Shown here piece by piece: positions 15,614 through 16,903 of a stretch of 16,903 nucleotides of DNA. The position numbers and the translations under genes were made by a program. The stretch is from assembly GCA_018224345.1 (NCBI GenBank), contig JAGTUW010000303.1, positions 1-16,903 on the forward strand, in the 5' to 3' direction. A model generated the notes under the pieces. That model was not told the origin of the DNA. It was given only the letters and a program-made list of their open reading frames with translations, and did no database searches. This stretch comes from Bacteroidota bacterium. GTDB taxonomy: Bacteria; Bacteroidota; Ignavibacteria; SZUA-365. How positions within the stretch are numbered: position 1 is the stretch's first letter; each line of letters starts with the position of its first letter.

Positions 15614-16351
15614 ATGATGAAGATTGTTCGTACCAGCCTGCTCCTGCTTCTTTTTCTGCCTGTCCTGCTTCACAGCCAATCCGGACAGCATACGCAAATG
15701 CTCGCAGGTGGTATGATGGGGCTGGGCGTCCGTTGGCAGCAGGGCACGATCACAATCGGTGACGGCAGCTATGAATGTTGTAGATTTACTGACGGCAATG
15801 GACTCGGATTGACGGGAGGAATGCGCATACTTTATGCACTGAATGATGTGTCCACCCTGCGTGGGGGTGTCGCATGGGAGCGCGTCGTCAGCGAGTACGA
15901 TGCGTCGCGAAAGAACCATCCCATACTCGGACGGGGTAACCGGGTCGAATATGTCTCCCTGCAGGAAGATTTAAAGATCCGTTTTTCCGGTATCAGCGTC
16001 GAGCTTGGGTTTGTGTACCGGCTGTATCGCCCGGGGATGTATGTCGCCGTCATCCCGACAATCACCATCCCGACGACGGTGGAATGGAAGTCTACCGAAA
16101 CGATTACCGCTCCCGAAGGCGTGCGTTATCTCGACGGAAGTCGCAGCAAGGTGCTTATCGATGAGCCTATGCCTGATCTCAACAGCTATTTCAGCCTGCG
16201 ATTCGGAACAGGGGCTCTTTTCCCAATTACCGAAGACCTCATGCTGAATCCGGAGATGCTCTTTGCCATCCCTGTCACCAATGCACACTCCGTGTACTCC
16301 TGGTCGATGTCGGGTTTCGATCTGACCCTCGGATTACTCTACCGTATCTGA
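15614..16351 (+). CDS. Outer-membrane beta-barrel protein, PorT-like
   Basis: This 245-residue protein has a signal peptide (KIVRTSLLLLLFLPVLLHS, cleavage near residue 20-22). Alternating amphipathic strands with Gly and aromatic residues follow, such as LAGGMMGLGVRW, GLTGGMRILYAL, VELGFVYRLY, YFSLRFGTGALF and a final FDLTLGLLYRI. This is the pattern of small outer-membrane barrels common in Bacteroidota. The start is one of two adjacent ATGs (15614 or 15617), 4 bp after the T9SS protein's stop. There is little ribosome-binding sequence, so translational coupling is likely. A CC pair sits near residue 55. No specific function can be assigned. Its position suggests it works with, or is an outer-membrane docking site for, the neighbouring surface protein. 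PorT itself is a T9SS component, but the sequence does not allow that equation. Confidence 0.75.
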   Translation: MMKIVRTSLLLLLFLPVLLHSQSGQHTQMLAGGMMGLGVRWQQGTITIGDGSYECCRFTDGNGLGLTGGMRILYALNDVSTLRGGVAWERVVSEYDASRKNHPILGRGNRVEYVSLQEDLKIRFSGISVELGFVYRLYRPGMYVAVIPTITIPTTVEWKSTETITAPEGVRYLDGSRSKVLIDEPMPDLNSYFSLRFGTGALFPITEDLMLNPEMLFAIPVTNAHSVYSWSMSGFDLTLGLLYRI

Positions 16352-16442
16352 TAGCGTCATGTGTCTTCAGGATCAGATCCGGGCGTATCAGCGAACGGAT
16401 ATTTCAGCAAACGGGCCTGGCGGCGGACAGGATGCATGACTT

Positions 16443-16903
16443 TCAGTCCAGCGGATGTTCATCGCGCGAAAGATCTTCCAGAGATTGTCGGGTTCGTGCA
16501 AGATGATATTTCCCTTTATGGAATACTGCTTCAGCGGCGAGGGGGCGGGAATTGTAATTTGAACTCATGCTGGCGCCGTATGCACCGGCGGTGAGTATGG
16601 CAACCTTATCGCCCCGTTCGAGACGCGGCAGAGCATAGCGCAGTGCGAAGGTGTCACTGCTTTCGCAGACCGGACCGACGATGTCGTAACGCTGCATGTC
16701 CTGGTCGCATTGATGGAACGGCAGAACGCTGTGCCGTGCCTGATAGAGGGCAGGACGAAGTAAATCATTCATTCCTGCATCAAGGATGAGAAAATCCCGG
16801 CTGTGCTGCGGCTTGACATGTTCGACACTTGAGATGAGGACACCAGCATTGGCGACCAGCGAGCGGCCGGGCTCGGTAAGAATTGTCCATACCTCGTCAC
16901 GCC
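16443..16903 (-). CDS. lysA: Diaminopimelate decarboxylase, C-terminal part, cut by the window edge
   Basis: LysA is the PLP enzyme that decarboxylates meso-diaminopimelate to L-lysine, the last step of lysine synthesis. The last 152 residues are visible; the N-terminal barrel with the PLP lysine is off the right edge. The visible part opens with the PLP phosphate-binding EPGRSLV. It continues with ILDAGMNDLLRP, GPVCESSD (with the active-site Cys shared between subunits) and AGAYGASMSSNYNSRP, all strongly diagnostic of LysA over other fold III decarboxylases. The reading frame continues upstream of the internal ATG at 16772 to the window edge, so that ATG is not the start. The gene converges with the barrel gene, leaving 91 bp between stops without a clear terminator. 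Confidence 0.95.
   Translation of the reverse strand, partial: RDEVWTILTEPGRSLVANAGVLISSVEHVKPQHSRDFLILDAGMNDLLRPALYQARHSVLPFHQCDQDMQRYDIVGPVCESSDTFALRYALPRLERGDKVAILTAGAYGASMSSNYNSRPLAAEAVFHKGKYHLARTRQSLEDLSRDEHPLD

Noticed and set aside
1..16903. CRISPR array, insertion sequence, integrase, phage or toxin-antitoxin genes
   Set aside because: No regular spaced repeats, transposase or integrase motifs, or terminal inverted repeats were seen; composition looks uniform across the window.

Overview
The window reads as chromosomal DNA from a GC-rich (roughly 55-57% by eye) Gram-negative bacterium of the Bacteroidota/Chlorobiota (FCB) group. The best evidence is a secreted protein at 14488-15609 that ends in a type IX secretion (T9SS) C-terminal sorting domain. 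It is followed by a small outer-membrane barrel protein, and a TAnnTTTG promoter element (the Bacteroidota -7 type) lies upstream of hutU. The high GC and the giant periplasmic TPR protein would suit lineages such as Kapabacteria/Ignavibacteria relatives or Rhodothermota, but the genus cannot be fixed from the sequence.

Left part (1-2394): the 5' end of urocanate hydratase (hutU) leaves the window on the minus strand. A divergent plus-strand gene follows for an AIF-like FAD/NAD(P)H oxidoreductase. After a 351-bp gap comes a 90-residue YciI-like protein. Centre (2395-8811): a large P-type cation ATPase on the plus strand converges on a minus-strand pair. This pair is histidine ammonia-lyase (hutH) and, 2 bp after its stop, a K+ channel with two cytoplasmic RCK domains. 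Right of that (8812-10618): an Xaa-His dipeptidase (pepD) on the minus strand ends in a strong 12-bp hairpin, so it is probably transcribed apart from hutH.

Right part (10829-16351): a plus-strand three-gene envelope cluster. It holds a 1202-residue exported protein of about 28 TPR-like repeats, the T9SS cargo protein (ASH-like domain, cohesin-like region, sorting domain) and a PorT-like beta-barrel. The 3' half of diaminopimelate decarboxylase (lysA) enters from the right edge on the minus strand.

Two themes link the genes. First, histidine use: PepD frees histidine from X-His dipeptides, HutH deaminates it to urocanate and ammonium, and HutU hydrates urocanate. These genes are scattered among others and probably have separate promoters. 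Second, ion handling: an ATPase whose cation site departs from the Ca2+ pump consensus faces a ligand-gated K+ channel that is translationally linked to hutH. I see no CRISPR array, insertion sequence, prophage, tRNA or rRNA. The window is mostly ordinary core metabolism. The features most worth a second look are the hutH-channel linkage, the altered ATPase site, the palindrome in the hutH promoter region and the TPR/T9SS/barrel trio.
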